A stretch of 14,095 bases of DNA, taken from an uncultured Clostridia bacterium. GTDB lineage: Bacteria > Bacillota > Clostridia > Oscillospirales > Ruminococcaceae. A program made the position numbers and the translations under genes. The notes below the pieces were generated by a model, which was given only the letters and a program-made list of their open reading frames with translations, was not told where the DNA came from and did no database searches. Positions within the stretch are counted from its first letter, which is position 1. Each line of letters begins with the position of its first letter. The DNA lies in assembly GCA_945835425.1 (NCBI GenBank), contig CAMAJC010000016.1, forward strand, positions 1 through 14,095, in the 5' to 3' direction. This document shows, piece after piece, positions 12,955 to 14,095 of this stretch.

Positions 12955-14095
12955 ATGGCAAATTTTGAAATGACGATCACATCGGCCGGGTTGGCGCTGC
13001 TGGCAAGAAGTCTGACCGGCGACGGGATCAAATTCACGGCGATGGTCATGGGCGACGCGGCTTATTCCGGCAGCGCCGGGGCGGTGACGCAGGTTATTTC
13101 GCCCCGGTATACCCTGACCCTGAGCCGCATGACGAGGGAAAATGGGCAGGTGACGCTGCGCAGCGTTCTGGCGTTCCGCGACGTTGAAACGGGGTTTACC
13201 TGGCGGGAGCTGGGGCTGTATGCGGAAAATCCGGACGGCGGTGCGGATATTCTGTATGCCTACGGCAATGCCGGAAACAACGGAGACTATATTCCCGGCG
13301 CGCAGGAGGCGACGCTGAACGAGCGGCTGATTCAGCTGACGGTGGCGGTCGACCAGGCGGCGGAGGTGTCGGCGGTGGTCGACGGCAGCGGGATTTTCGT
13401 CGAGTACGATGAGCTGGACGCGGCGATTCTTGGGGTCGGCGTCGTGCTGCTCACCCACAGTAAAACGGGGACGGTTCATGCGCTGACGGGACTGGAAAGC
13501 CAGATCGGGGTCTATTCCGGGCTGCTGCTGGGGAGATTCCTCGCGACAGGCGACTTCGCCGAGGGCGACAGCATGACCGTCGACGGGGAAAGCTATACGG
13601 TGCAGATGACGAGCGGCGAGGACCCGGAGGACAACCTTTTTGTCGCCGGTGTGGGCGTCGAGGCGGTTATTGACACGGTACATAAAACGGTAAATTTTAA
13701 GGCAGGCGGCGGCCTTACAAAGTCTAAGCTGGCCCTGGCCACCGCCACGCCGGACAAGGTATTCAGGGGCTATACCTACTACGCGAAGGACAAAACGCTC
13801 AAAACCGGGACGGCGCTGGGCACTGCTACGACAGCCGGCACCGGAGATATCCTTGCGGGCAAGACGGCGTACAACAACCTTGGGCAGCTGATCACCGGAA
13901 CGATGAGCAGGATTGTACAGGCCGGGACGGTGTCGGCGGTCGAGACGAAAACCTATACCATCCCCTATAACAACAGCCTCGGTGCGCCGAAATTGGTTAT
14001 CGCCTGGTTTTCGCTGGATTCGATCAACAGCTTCTCGCCCTATCTCTTTGCGGGTGCTGCGACCGGCGCACACGCGGGGACAAGCATCGCCGGGC
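12955..14095 (+). CDS. tail-collar fibre protein with DUF3751 N-terminus (partial)
   Basis: An open frame from ATG 12955 (AAAGGAG six bases or so before it) to the window edge, 380 residues with no stop, so the 3' end is missing. Residues 1 to about 150 have the pattern of the phage tail-collar fibre domain (DUF3751): MANFEMTITSAGLALLARSLT, FTAMVMGDAAY, then FTWRELGLYAENPDG and ERLIQLTVAVDQAAEVSAVV. This domain attaches the fibre to the baseplate. Residues 267-317 hold two copies of a 30-residue spaced motif (...GYTYYAKDKTLKTGT... and ...GKTAYNNLGQLITGT...), common as shaft linkers in Firmicutes phage fibres. The receptor-binding end lies beyond the window. Confidence 0.85.
   Translation, partial: MANFEMTITSAGLALLARSLTGDGIKFTAMVMGDAAYSGSAGAVTQVISPRYTLTLSRMTRENGQVTLRSVLAFRDVETGFTWRELGLYAENPDGGADILYAYGNAGNNGDYIPGAQEATLNERLIQLTVAVDQAAEVSAVVDGSGIFVEYDELDAAILGVGVVLLTHSKTGTVHALTGLESQIGVYSGLLLGRFLATGDFAEGDSMTVDGESYTVQMTSGEDPEDNLFVAGVGVEAVIDTVHKTVNFKAGGGLTKSKLALATATPDKVFRGYTYYAKDKTLKTGTALGTATTAGTGDILAGKTAYNNLGQLITGTMSRIVQAGTVSAVETKTYTIPYNNSLGAPKLVIAWFSLDSINSFSPYLFAGAATGAHAGTSIAG

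Noticed and set aside
11483..12961. A 492-codon open frame on the - strand across the sheath gene
   Set aside because: It lies antisense to a clear sheath gene; the GC-rich codon pattern of the + strand gene opens the opposite frame. The translation is of low quality (many His, Arg and Gln) and matches nothing.
12721..14073. A 450-codon open frame on the - strand across the fibre gene
   Set aside because: Antisense to the sheath end and fibre gene, with Arg- and His-rich translation typical of a shadow frame.
12955..14095. Diversity-generating retroelement at the fibre gene
   Set aside because: No template/variable repeat pair or reverse transcriptase gene is visible, though the 3' end of the gene is outside the window.

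Overview
The window is a block of contractile-tail phage structural genes of the Bacillus subtilis PBSX (xkd) type, all on the + strand. It is most likely part of a prophage or a domesticated phage remnant in a Gram-positive, moderately GC-rich Clostridia-like (Bacillota) genome. This host call is an inference. It rests on the strong AAGGAGG-type ribosome binding sites before nearly every gene, the use of TTG starts, the PBSX/Clostridium-phage protein families, and short intergenic hairpin repeats of a kind seen in gut Clostridia. No integrase, terminase, lysis gene, host gene, tRNA, CRISPR array or diversity-generating retroelement is visible.

Layout: 1-193 holds the possible end of an upstream gene and a leader. 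194-2081 holds hub (XkdQ), DUF2577 (XkdR) and DUF2634 (XkdS) baseplate genes. 2105-2827 is an acidic unknown protein. 2864-3460 is an XkdP-like LysM protein. 3461-4089 is non-coding, with repeats and hairpins. 4090-5241 is the tail tube (XkdM) and the tail assembly chaperone (XkdN), the latter with a -1 frameshift extension. 5242-5454 is non-coding with repeats. 5455-8644 is the head block: portal, scaffold, major capsid, connector. 8645-9084 is non-coding with repeats. 9085-9857 holds head-closure (XkdH-like) and tail-terminator (XkdI-like) genes. 9838-11419 holds baseplate J (XkdT) and DUF2313 (XkdU). 11570-12880 is the tail sheath (XkdK). 12955 to the end is a tail-collar fibre gene that continues past the window.

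Together these genes supply most of a myovirus-type particle: capsid, portal, neck, sheath, tube, chaperone, hub, baseplate wedge and fibre. The order is not the usual one. In PBSX-like phages it is portal, scaffold, capsid, neck, sheath, tube, chaperone, tape measure, P, Q, R, S, T, U, fibre. Here it reads Q, R, S, unknown, P, M, N, head block, H, I, T, U, K, fibre. No tape-measure gene follows the chaperone. Three of the non-coding gaps carry the same family of hairpin repeats, and two of these gaps sit exactly at breaks in the usual order. Almost every gap longer than about 50 bases carries a perfect or near-perfect inverted repeat.
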